From Bradyrhizobium daqingense (GTDB lineage: Bacteria > Pseudomonadota > Alphaproteobacteria > Rhizobiales > Xanthobacteraceae), in the NCBI RefSeq assembly GCF_021044685.1, contig NZ_CP088014.1, positions 6,000,001-6,064,000 on the forward strand: DNA of 64,000 nucleotides, written 5' to 3'. Of the stretch, positions 25,436-33,581 are shown one piece after another (position 1 is the stretch's first letter; each line of letters opens with the position of its first letter). The notes beneath the pieces are model-generated. The model made no database searches. It had not been told where the DNA came from and saw only the letters and a program-made list of their open reading frames with translations. Made by a program: the position numbers and the translations under genes.

Positions 25436-26542
25436 ATGTACGACGTTCGTTATTCCTATCTGCTCGAGCAGTTCGCCGACCCCGCTCCGATCCTGGCCGA
25501 GATCGGCCGCCTTGTCGCGACCGGTGATTTCACGCTTGGCAAGCCCGTCGCCGAATTCGAGCGCCGGTTTGCCGAACTGATCGGCGTGCGTCACGCCATC
25601 GGCGTCGGATCGGGCACCGACGCGCTCAAGCTCCCGCTCAAGGCGCTCGGCATCGGCCATGGCGACGAAGTCATCACGGCCGCCAACACGTTCATTGCGA
25701 CCGTCGGCGCCATCGCGGAGACCGGCGCGACGCCCGTGCTGGTCGACTGCGACGATTCCTTCTGCATGAACGTCGACCAAGTCGAAGCCGCCATCACCAA
25801 GAACACCAAGGCGATCATGCCGGTTCAGCTCACCGGCGAGGTCACCGACATGGGCAAGCTGATGGCGATCGCCCAGCGCCACAATCTCCCCGTCGTCGAG
25901 GACGCCTGCCAGGGCATCCTGTCCGAGTTCGCCGGTAAGCGCTCCGGCACCCACGGCATCGCAGCCGGCTTCTCGCTGCATCCGCTCAAGAACCTCAACG
26001 TCTGGGGCGATGCCGGCGTCGTCGTCACCAATGACGACGGCATGAACGAGCGACTGCGCCTCATCCGCAATCATGGCATGAAGAACCGCGACGAGATCGC
26101 GATCCTCGGCTGCAATTCGCGGCTGGATTCGCTCCAGGCGGTGGTCGGCAACTGGCTGATCGGCCAGACCAGCGAGATCACGCGGCGCCGGATCGAGAAC
26201 GCGGCCTATTACGACGCGGGCCTTGCTGGCCTGCCCGGCCTGCGCATCCCGCCGCGCCGGCCCAACGTGAAGCACGTCTACCACCTCTACATGGTGTTCG
26301 CCGAGCGCCGCGACGAGCTCTACAAATACTGTCTGGACAACGGCATCGAGGCCAAGATCCACTATCCGATCCCGCTCTATCAGCAGGAAGGCCTCAAGCA
26401 TCTCGGCTACGCTCCGGGAACTTTCCCGGTCACCGACCGCCATGCCAAGGAAGTCATCAGCTTCCCCGTGGACCAGCATCTGACGCGGGCGCAGCAGGAT
26501 CGCGTCATCGAGACCGTCCGGAAGTTCTGCCATGGACGCTGA
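25436..26542 (+). CDS. DegT/DnrJ/EryC1/StrS sugar aminotransferase (copy 1)
   Basis: PLP-dependent nucleotide-sugar aminotransferase of 368 residues. The Schiff-base lysine is Lys185 in SLHPLKNLN. Asp156 (VEDACQ) would contact the pyridine nitrogen, and GSGTDALKL (58-66) binds phosphate. Asn187 and the GDAG that follows replace the commoner GEGG. It would transfer an amino group from glutamate or glutamine to a keto-sugar. It overlaps the second DegT gene by 11 bp. The start MYDVRY lies 8 bp after the transketolase stop. A much longer upstream frame is shadow. Confidence 0.88.
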   Translation: MYDVRYSYLLEQFADPAPILAEIGRLVATGDFTLGKPVAEFERRFAELIGVRHAIGVGSGTDALKLPLKALGIGHGDEVITAANTFIATVGAIAETGATPVLVDCDDSFCMNVDQVEAAITKNTKAIMPVQLTGEVTDMGKLMAIAQRHNLPVVEDACQGILSEFAGKRSGTHGIAAGFSLHPLKNLNVWGDAGVVVTNDDGMNERLRLIRNHGMKNRDEIAILGCNSRLDSLQAVVGNWLIGQTSEITRRRIENAAYYDAGLAGLPGLRIPPRRPNVKHVYHLYMVFAERRDELYKYCLDNGIEAKIHYPIPLYQQEGLKHLGYAPGTFPVTDRHAKEVISFPVDQHLTRAQQDRVIETVRKFCHGR

Positions 26543-27650
26543 CACCGGCCTGAGGCGCATCGGCTACGTCAATCTTCCCGCGCAATTCGAGGAAGAGCGC
26601 GCCGAGATCATGCAGGCGGTCGAGGGCGTATTCCAACGCGGCGACTTCATCGGCGGCGCCGCGGTCGCAAAGCTCGAAGAAGAACTGTCCGTCTATCTCG
26701 GCTCGCCGTACGTCGTCACGCTGAATTCCGGCACCGACGCGCTGATCCTGGCGATGCGCGCGCTCAACATCGGCCCCGGCGACGAGGTCATCACCCCCCC
26801 GAACTCGTTCGTGGCATCGACCGCCGCGATCATCGCGGCCGGCGCCACGCCCATCTTCGCGGACGTGCTGCCGGACCAGAACATCGATCCCGCCGCAGTC
26901 GAGGCCGCCGTCACGGCGCGGACCAAGGCGATCATGCCGGTGCACCTGACCGGGCGCATGGCGGACATGACGCCGCTGATGGCGATCGCCGCCAAGCATG
27001 GTCTTGCCGTGATCGAGGACAGCGCCCAGGCCGTCGGCTCGACCTATGACGGACGGATGAGCGGCACCATCGGAACGTTCGGCTGCTTCTCCGCCCATCC
27101 GCTCAAGAATCTCAATGCCGCGGGCGATGCCGGCTTCATCGTCACGGCCGACGCCGAGCTTGCCGCGAGAATTCGCCGCCTGCGCAGTCACGGCCTGATC
27201 AACCGCAGCGACGTCCAGGAATGGGGCATTGTGTCACGGCTCGACACGCTTCAGGCCGAGGTACTGCGCATCCGTCTGCGCCACCTGCCCTCCGTGATCG
27301 AAAGGCGGCGTCGAAACGCTGCGCAATACCGGGCCGAGCTCGCGGGCCTCCCCCTGTTCATTCCGCCCTGCCGCAACATCGAGTTCAACACCTTCCACAC
27401 CTTCGTCGTGCAGACCGACCGGCGCAACGATTTGCAGAAATATCTTGCCGACAAGGGCATCGAGACCGCGATCCATTATCCGGTACCGATCCATCTCCAG
27501 CCGGCGGCGGCGCATCTCGGCCACGGTCGCGGCGCGTTCCCAGTGACGGAACGGCAGGCGGATCAGATCCTGACTCTCCCGATCAACCAGTTCCTCTCGG
27601 CCGCCGATATCAGCTATATTTGCGCGACCGCGCGGGAGTATTTTGCATGA
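26532..27650 (+). CDS. DegT/DnrJ/EryC1/StrS sugar aminotransferase (copy 2)
   Basis: Second aminotransferase, 372 residues, with the same fold landmarks: LNSGTDALI phosphate loop, IEDSAQ with Asp163, and Lys192 in SAHPLKNLN. It is clearly related to copy 1 but well diverged, so it is not a recent duplicate. The pair may act in two steps on one sugar or form a mixed dimer, since DegT active sites lie at the dimer interface. It overlaps both neighbours (11 bp upstream, ATGA downstream). Confidence 0.88.
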   Translation: MDADTGLRRIGYVNLPAQFEEERAEIMQAVEGVFQRGDFIGGAAVAKLEEELSVYLGSPYVVTLNSGTDALILAMRALNIGPGDEVITPPNSFVASTAAIIAAGATPIFADVLPDQNIDPAAVEAAVTARTKAIMPVHLTGRMADMTPLMAIAAKHGLAVIEDSAQAVGSTYDGRMSGTIGTFGCFSAHPLKNLNAAGDAGFIVTADAELAARIRRLRSHGLINRSDVQEWGIVSRLDTLQAEVLRIRLRHLPSVIERRRRNAAQYRAELAGLPLFIPPCRNIEFNTFHTFVVQTDRRNDLQKYLADKGIETAIHYPVPIHLQPAAAHLGHGRGAFPVTERQADQILTLPINQFLSAADISYICATAREYFA

Positions 27651-28453
27651 TCGATACGGACTTCCTCCAGGCCGACGAGCAGGCGCTGGCGCAGCGTTTC
27701 ATCGACGACGGCTTCGTCACCACGCCGGCCGACGACCGCGCCGGACTGGACCGGATCCAGCGCCGCGCCGCCGAGCTCGCGGCGGACTATCTGAAGCTGC
27801 CGCACAGCAACGACCCCTACGCGATGCTGGACACCATCCACACGCGGGTGAGCGTGGACGATCTCAACGGCCTGCGGCTCCACGTCTTCAACGGTCTCAA
27901 TGCCGAACCCTGGTTTCGGCCGACCTATTTTCGCCTGGCGCGCTCGACGATCGAGACCATCGTCGGCAACGAGCTCTGCATGCAGCGCCGCGTCAATCTC
28001 AGCATCCAGATGCCCGGCGACGATTCCTCACTGCTCGCGACGCACTCCGATGTCTGGTCGGGCGACTCGCCGTTCGAGGTCGTGGTGTGGGTGCCGCTGG
28101 TCGACGTCCACCGCACCAAGGCGATGTATCTGCTGCCGCCGTCCCTGAACGGCGACATGCAGGACCGCATGGCGAGCCTGCGCAGCGCCGAGCAGCTGTA
28201 CAAGACGATCCAGCCGCACGCGACCTTCATCGAGATCCCCTATGGCCACGTGATGCTGTTCAATCAGACCCTGATGCACGGCAATCGCGTCAACGAGGAG
28301 ACCGGCACGCGCTGGAGCATGAATTGCCGCTTCAAGAGCATCATGTCGCCCTACGCGGACAAGCGCTTCGGCGAGTTCTTCGAGCCGATCCTGCTGCGCC
28401 CGGCGACACGGGTCGGCATGCAATACAAGCTGCCGGGAGGCTTCCATGGCTGA
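27647..28453 (+). CDS. Sporadic carbohydrate cluster 2OG-Fe(II) oxygenase
   Basis: Protein of 268 residues with an iron facial triad His133-x-Asp135 (THSDVW) and His211 (LMHGNRV), plus Arg228 that may hold 2-oxoglutarate. I recognise it as the oxygenase of the so-called sporadic carbohydrate cluster. The immediate downstream neighbour, the LIC12192-type protein, supports this. It probably hydroxylates or otherwise oxidises a sugar intermediate. It starts at the ATG overlapping the DegT stop. The longer frame from 27221 is shadow. Confidence 0.78.
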   Translation: MIDTDFLQADEQALAQRFIDDGFVTTPADDRAGLDRIQRRAAELAADYLKLPHSNDPYAMLDTIHTRVSVDDLNGLRLHVFNGLNAEPWFRPTYFRLARSTIETIVGNELCMQRRVNLSIQMPGDDSSLLATHSDVWSGDSPFEVVVWVPLVDVHRTKAMYLLPPSLNGDMQDRMASLRSAEQLYKTIQPHATFIEIPYGHVMLFNQTLMHGNRVNEETGTRWSMNCRFKSIMSPYADKRFGEFFEPILLRPATRVGMQYKLPGGFHG

Positions 28454-28838
28454 GCGAGCCGGCCATCGCGGCTATATCGGCGCCCGGCCGCTGAACGGCA
28501 GCCGTACCCCGCAGCACGTCCAGAACATCGTGATCCGCGACTATGCGCGGCGGAAGAATTTGCAATACCTGCTTAGCGCCGTCGAGCACATCATGCCCGG
28601 CAGCTACATGGTGCTCGAGGACATCGTGGACGAGCTGCCCCGCCTGAACGGCCTGATCCTCTACAGCATCTTCATGCTGCCGCCTGACGAGGCACGACGG
28701 CGGGAGATCTACGACCGCGTGCTGCGCGAGGGTTGCGATCTGCATGCGGCGGTCGAGGAGATTGCGCTGTCCTCGCGGAACGACATCCAGGCGGTCGAGG
28801 ATATCCTGCTCGTCAATAAATTCGCGACCATCCTGTGA
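28446..28838 (+). CDS. LIC12192-family sporadic carbohydrate cluster protein
   Basis: Small protein of 130 residues with the features I associate with the LIC12192 family: an N-terminal RGYIGARPLNGSRTPQHVQN segment, then YLLSAVEHIMPGSY, then LILYSIFMLPP. No catalytic motif is evident and its biochemical role is unknown. It overlaps the 2OG oxygenase by 8 bp, as expected for the conserved pair. It may be a partner or chaperone of the oxygenase. Confidence 0.75.
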   Translation: MAERAGHRGYIGARPLNGSRTPQHVQNIVIRDYARRKNLQYLLSAVEHIMPGSYMVLEDIVDELPRLNGLILYSIFMLPPDEARRREIYDRVLREGCDLHAAVEEIALSSRNDIQAVEDILLVNKFATIL

Positions 28839-28863
28839 CGATGACACGGAACGGTTGACGATC

Positions 28864-29529
28864 ATGGCCGAGATCAACCTGCTTCAGCCGATGCATGCCT
28901 CGACCAAGCGGAACTACGTCCAGCGGGTCGTCGAGCACGACAAGGCGGAATCCGCCAGCGTGGCACGGCAATGGGGCCGCGATTACTGGGACGGCGACCG
29001 CCGCTATGGTTATGGCGGCTATCGCTACGACGGACGCTGGCGTCCGCTCGCCCAGACCCTGATCGATCGCTACGGCATCAAGCCCGGCATGAGCGTGCTC
29101 GATGTCGGCTGCGGCAAGGGTTACCTGCTCTACGAATTCACCCAGCTCGTCCCCGACCTGACCATCGCCGGCATCGACATCTCCGACTACGGCATCGCGA
29201 ATGCCAAGGAGGAGGTGCGGCCGCAGCTCAAGGTCGGCAGCGCCGTCGAGCTGCCCTACGCCGACCACAGTTTCGACCTCGTGGTCTCGCTTGGCGTGCT
29301 GCACAACCTTCCGCTCGAGGATGTCTTCCGCGCCGTGACGGAGATCGAGCGCGTCGGGCGCGGTGCCTCAAAATATCTGATGGTGGAATCGTTCCGCAAC
29401 GAAAGCGAGAAGGCCAACCTCCTCTACTGGCAGCTCACCTGCCTGAGCTTCCATGGTCCGGAGACGTGGGCCTGGATCTACGACAAATGCGGCTATCGGG
29501 GCGACCATGGGTTCATCTTCTTCGAATGA
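28864..29529 (+). CDS. SAM-dependent methyltransferase (class I)
   Basis: Methyltransferase of 221 residues with the SAM-binding VLDVGCGKG (79-86 region), acidic GIDISDYGI, and post-motifs SFDLVVSLGVLHNLP. It starts at the ATG 25 bp after the LIC12192 gene. The C-terminus runs WAWIYDKCGYRGDHGFIFFE. Its target is likely an amino or hydroxyl group of the cluster sugar. The 23-bp overlap with the cupin gene indicates coupling. Confidence 0.83.
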   Translation: MAEINLLQPMHASTKRNYVQRVVEHDKAESASVARQWGRDYWDGDRRYGYGGYRYDGRWRPLAQTLIDRYGIKPGMSVLDVGCGKGYLLYEFTQLVPDLTIAGIDISDYGIANAKEEVRPQLKVGSAVELPYADHSFDLVVSLGVLHNLPLEDVFRAVTEIERVGRGASKYLMVESFRNESEKANLLYWQLTCLSFHGPETWAWIYDKCGYRGDHGFIFFE

Positions 29530-30082
29530 AGCCGGCCTGCGCCGGCCGACCTCGCTGCGTGCGCAGAATCCGGAAGTGTACTATTCGGATGATGCCATCG
29601 TCACGGCGGACGACGCCACGATCGCCGAGCTGAAGCGCATCGCTGCCGGCAATCCGCGGCTGCGCAGCCGGTTGTGCACGCATCCAGACCCCTCATCCGA
29701 CCTGCACGAGATGCTGATCGTGCATCATCGCGAGGCCTATGTCCGGCCCCACAAGCATTTTGGCAAACCTGAATCGTTTCACCTGATCGAGGGCACCGCC
29801 CAGGTCGTGATCTTCGAGGACGACGGCCGCATTCGCGACGTGCTCGAGATGGCGCCCTACGGCCAAGGCGGCCTTTGCTATTACCGCATGCCCGAAAAGG
29901 TCTTCCACTCGATCCTGATCACCTCGGAGTGGCTGGTGTTTCACGAGACCACCGCCGGCCCGTTCGACCCCTCCCGCACCGCATTTCCGGACTGGGCCCC
30001 CGATGGCGGCGACGCTGCCGCGGTCCAGGACTACGTCGCAAGAACTGGCACGCTCGCTGCGGAGTATCTGGCGAGAAAATAG
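29507..30082 (+). CDS. WbuC-like cupin metalloprotein
   Basis: Cupin-fold protein of 191 residues like WbuC, found in O-antigen and capsule clusters. The metal-binding residues are His82, His84 and Glu89 (PHKHFGKPES), with a later His in VFHSI and the typical FHETTAGPF segment. The function of WbuC is not established. It overlaps the methyltransferase and closes the tightly packed part of the plus-strand run. A longer upstream frame is shadow of the methyltransferase. Confidence 0.75.
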   Translation: MGSSSSNEAGLRRPTSLRAQNPEVYYSDDAIVTADDATIAELKRIAAGNPRLRSRLCTHPDPSSDLHEMLIVHHREAYVRPHKHFGKPESFHLIEGTAQVVIFEDDGRIRDVLEMAPYGQGGLCYYRMPEKVFHSILITSEWLVFHETTAGPFDPSRTAFPDWAPDGGDAAAVQDYVARTGTLAAEYLARK

Positions 30083-30145
30083 ACTTCGAGCGTTATCGCT
30101 CCACTTGACGATTCCGCCGCGAATGATCGAGGACCGGACCAGTCG

Positions 30146-31123
30146 ATGAAGCCGCCGGCAAAAGCATTGGTTACTCTGGCCAAGTTCGCCGTCTCGGTCG
30201 GGATACTGGCCTTGCTCGTGCATACTCAGGACTTGTCCTCCCTGAAAGCCGACCTTCTCGCCGTCAAACTGGACATGCTGGCGCTGGCGGTGCTGCTGCT
30301 GTTCGCCCAGACCTTTGCGCTCTGTCATCGCTGGATCCTGATCCTGCGTGCGATGGACGTGCCCTTAGCCTGGCTGGCAGGCTGGCGCATCCTCATCATC
30401 AGCACGTTTTTCAATCAAGTGCTGCCGGCGGGGGGCGACGCGGTCCGAATCTGGATGTTGCGGCGGCATGGCGTGCAATGGTCGCAAACGATCGGCAGCG
30501 TCGTGGCCGATCGCTTCCTGGCGCTGCTGGCGCTCGGTGCGGTCATCCTGGCGGGAATGCCGTTCCTGCTGCCGCGGATCGGCGACAGGTCGCTCCTTTT
30601 CGCTATCATCGTCGTTCTTGTATCTGCGTGTTTCGGCCTCGTCGCCCTGGTTACGCTCAATCGCTGGCCGCCTCGCATGATCGCCGCTCTGCCTGCCCGG
30701 ATCGTGCAATTCGCGATGCTGGTCAGGGCTCCGCTGGCGGCCGAAGGGCGAGCACAATTGATCGCGTCCGCCATCCTCATCCATCTGATCACGATCGCAG
30801 CATGTTATGTCCTTGCGATCGGCCTCGACGCTCCGCTTTCTGCGCTTGATGCATTCGTTCTTGTCCCGCTTGTCGTTCTGTCGTCCGCGGTTCCGATCTC
30901 GATCGGCGGATGGGGAGTGCGGGAAGGCGCGATGGTTGCTGCACTTAACCTAGCCGGAATCGCGTCCGACAAGGCACTTGCGATATCGGTCCTGCTCGGC
31001 CTCGGCGGCCTGATCGTGGGACTGTTTGGCGGCCTGATGTGGCTGGTCGCTCCGGAGCGGGCCAACTTCAGCGTAGACCAGGCCAGGGCCGTCGCCAAAC
31101 GGGCGGACGCGGCACCGGTCTAG
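30146..31123 (+). CDS. Flippase-like integral membrane protein (paralogue 2)
   Basis: Protein of 325 residues with about 7-8 membrane segments, paralogous to the product of 16512-17534. They share WLAGWRILxIS, FNQVLP, GGDAVRIW and the GWGVREGAMVA block. One residue pair is missing in the loop before GGDA (VLPAGGDA against VLPSSVGGDA). The two copies bracket the sugar-nucleotide genes. It is 63 bp after the cupin gene and 2 bp before the large membrane protein. Confidence 0.85.
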   Translation: MKPPAKALVTLAKFAVSVGILALLVHTQDLSSLKADLLAVKLDMLALAVLLLFAQTFALCHRWILILRAMDVPLAWLAGWRILIISTFFNQVLPAGGDAVRIWMLRRHGVQWSQTIGSVVADRFLALLALGAVILAGMPFLLPRIGDRSLLFAIIVVLVSACFGLVALVTLNRWPPRMIAALPARIVQFAMLVRAPLAAEGRAQLIASAILIHLITIAACYVLAIGLDAPLSALDAFVLVPLVVLSSAVPISIGGWGVREGAMVAALNLAGIASDKALAISVLLGLGGLIVGLFGGLMWLVAPERANFSVDQARAVAKRADAAPV

Positions 31124-31125
31124 TC

Positions 31126-33402
31126 ATGGCATATATAGATTTCTCTCGAACAAAGCTGCACCGCACCGTCGAAGCACTGGTCTGGCGCGCTCTCATCCTA
31201 GTCCCGGCCGTTGTGTCCATTTGGTGCTTGAACCGAAGCGGCACGTACCGAGCGCTGATATTCGAGGGCGGATGGACGACGCGATTCTATGTTCTCGCCT
31301 GGATAATCCTGACGCCATATCTCGGCTGGATCGTGTTGGCTACCGGGCGCCTTACATTCTCCCTCATCAAGCACGATGCCGCGCGACGCATCGATGAGTT
31401 CTTCGTTGGTGCATCGACACTCATACTTGTCGGCCTGACGCTCGGCGCATTTTCCATCCTGTATCCGCAACTTGTTCTTGGGTCCCTGCTGGCAATCCTG
31501 TTGTGGGATACGCGCAGTTTCAGAAAGCCGAAACGAACTACGGCGAACTACGCACTGTTGTCGGTATCGTTGGTCAGCTTCGCGGCTTTGGGAATGGTAT
31601 TTCTCGATCGCGCGGCAATGCCCGACGTCGTGTCGACCGACGTTCAACAGCTATATGCGCCCTATCTGGCAGAAGTAGCACGTAACCACAGCATTTGGCT
31701 TGCCGCCGACAATCCAATCTTTTCTGATTTCGAGATCGGCCACGGAAACGGACTTCATCTGTTAATGGCGACGTTTCTGCCTCCCCAGGTGACCCAGATC
31801 ATTTCATTTCTGTACTTCGTCGCAATCGGCGGGGTCATTTTTGAGCTCGTCCGGATGCTAGTACCGTTGGAGATATTCGGTCCCCAATGGGGCCGCATGG
31901 CAGTACCGATCGCGCTCGGTATCGCGGTACTTGGGCTCACGTGGGCGCCGGGCATACACATCATGGAGTTCGGGAAGTATCACCTTCAGACCGCGGCATT
32001 CTTCTTCTATTCGCTGCTCGCTGTCGCCCGCTCTCCCAAGGGCCGCGACAACTTCGGCGCCGGGATCTGTGGCTTGGCCCTGACAGTCTCCTATCCACTC
32101 TATACGGCGTATTTGGTCCTGATTTCGGGCTTGGGAGCGTTCACAAAACTGCTGCAAGGAGATCGATCAGGGCTCATCACCAGCGTTGCGCTTGGAGGCG
32201 GAGCGGTGGTCGGGTGCGTGCTGGCTTTCGCCATCAACTACTTCTATCTCGGTATTCCCGCGACCAATCCGTATTCGATCTTCCGGCATGTCGCTTCGAC
32301 GGATCGCTTTTCACAATTCGGTAGCTTCGACATCCTCGATTACTTTGTGTTCTCCCAATCGCTGGGAGTAAGCGACTTCTCCATCCGAAATGGATGGATA
32401 TCGGCAACGGGACAAGTCAAGGCGATCGTCAAGGCCGCCGCGCTTCTCACAGTGACGTCTTTGGTTGTCGCTTTCGCGGACTCGAAGCTGTTTCCCGCCC
32501 GATCGCCGCCCTCCAGGTCCATGCCGACAGGTTTGGTGGCTGGGGGGTTCATCCTTCTTGCTTACCTCGCCAGTGTCAGGTTCCTGGATTCAACTCTCCA
32601 GATTCCGAGTCTGCAGAGATTGTCTATCCATGTGAACGCGCTGATCCCCGTTACGATCATTGCCATGGCCTTCTGGGCACTAACGATCGCGTGGCGATTG
32701 GCACCGACCTGGTTCAGCGGCCGCGTCGCTCCGCACATTGCCGTCCTAAGCCTCTTGATGATGTCCGCTTCCGTCGTTCATGCGGTTCCATGGAGGAGCT
32801 TCCAGGCGGATGGCACCTTGCTCTTTGTGAATGGGCGTCCGCTCGACCAAATGCCGCGCGTCACCGTCAACTGGAAGCGGTGCGACGACCTGCAGCAATC
32901 GACAGACTCCGATCGGGTTCTTGCTCTCAACGGCTACCGGGCGATGGTGCCATGCTATTTCTCGTCCCTGCTCACGCGAGGCAAGATCATTCATACGTAC
33001 CAGAGCGACGTCGCCCGCAACTTCACGAAGATCGCGCTCGGCGACGCCGGCACGGCGGAAGCTACACTTCGATCGCTGGGCGTGAAGCTGTTCTACGTCC
33101 AGAAGGATAATTGTGACTTTTGGCTCAACGGTTTCTCCGACCTTTTTCAAAAAGAAGAATTAGCGCGACGCTTTGCCATTCATCGAGAGACCCCGGAATA
33201 CTGGATATTGACGTGGAAGCACAACGATCAGTCGTTAAGTCCGGCGGCTGCAAACGGAATCTCTGCGCTCAGGACGAGATCGAAAGAGATTTATCAGGAG
33301 GCCTACGGTGTGGATCCATTTGAGGTGGTCAAGCACCGCCTGCCGCCGGATGGCAGGCGCGGAGATCTCAACATCCTCGAAAAGCTGTTCCGGTGCTATT
33401 AG
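31126..33402 (+). CDS. Large polytopic membrane protein, unrecognised
   Basis: Protein of 758 residues with about ten hydrophobic segments through residue 560. A soluble C-terminal region (about 570-758) has several cysteines and aromatic residues and is probably periplasmic. Early in the first large loop is an acidic stretch, DVVSTDVQQLYAP, in the place where GT-C glycosyltransferases carry their catalytic acids. A GT-C role is possible but not shown. The base composition is visibly richer in A and T than its neighbours, suggesting separate acquisition. The start ATG lies directly after the flippase stop. Confidence 0.7.
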   Translation: MAYIDFSRTKLHRTVEALVWRALILVPAVVSIWCLNRSGTYRALIFEGGWTTRFYVLAWIILTPYLGWIVLATGRLTFSLIKHDAARRIDEFFVGASTLILVGLTLGAFSILYPQLVLGSLLAILLWDTRSFRKPKRTTANYALLSVSLVSFAALGMVFLDRAAMPDVVSTDVQQLYAPYLAEVARNHSIWLAADNPIFSDFEIGHGNGLHLLMATFLPPQVTQIISFLYFVAIGGVIFELVRMLVPLEIFGPQWGRMAVPIALGIAVLGLTWAPGIHIMEFGKYHLQTAAFFFYSLLAVARSPKGRDNFGAGICGLALTVSYPLYTAYLVLISGLGAFTKLLQGDRSGLITSVALGGGAVVGCVLAFAINYFYLGIPATNPYSIFRHVASTDRFSQFGSFDILDYFVFSQSLGVSDFSIRNGWISATGQVKAIVKAAALLTVTSLVVAFADSKLFPARSPPSRSMPTGLVAGGFILLAYLASVRFLDSTLQIPSLQRLSIHVNALIPVTIIAMAFWALTIAWRLAPTWFSGRVAPHIAVLSLLMMSASVVHAVPWRSFQADGTLLFVNGRPLDQMPRVTVNWKRCDDLQQSTDSDRVLALNGYRAMVPCYFSSLLTRGKIIHTYQSDVARNFTKIALGDAGTAEATLRSLGVKLFYVQKDNCDFWLNGFSDLFQKEELARRFAIHRETPEYWILTWKHNDQSLSPAAANGISALRTRSKEIYQEAYGVDPFEVVKHRLPPDGRRGDLNILEKLFRCY

Positions 33403-33487
33403 GGCTCTCGCGGTAACTGTCTCGACTTCAGTGGCAACAGTTCGACAATGACGAATCTACGCCGGAACAGGCAGCTCAAGATAAGAA

Positions 33488-33516
33488 TTGTGGCAGGGAC
33501 CGTTGCACTATATAGG
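33488..33516 (+). promoter_or_regulatory. Candidate promoter before the second methyltransferase group
   Basis: TTGTGG (33488-33493) and TATAGG (33511-33516) are 17 bp apart, about 65 bp before the methyltransferase start. They lie in a 179-bp spacer that is otherwise empty. The hexamers match only moderately. A break in the gene run at this point makes a promoter likely. Confidence 0.35.
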
Positions 33517-33581
33517 CATCAAACTGCACCGGGTGCTGCCCGGGACGCCGATGTTCCGCTTTTACCGCAAGAGCTAGCGCC

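Noticed and set aside
31039..31125. Upstream extension of the 758-aa membrane protein
   Set aside because: The extra 29 codons overlap the flippase gene and are not membrane-protein-like. The ATG at 31126 directly after its stop is a better start.
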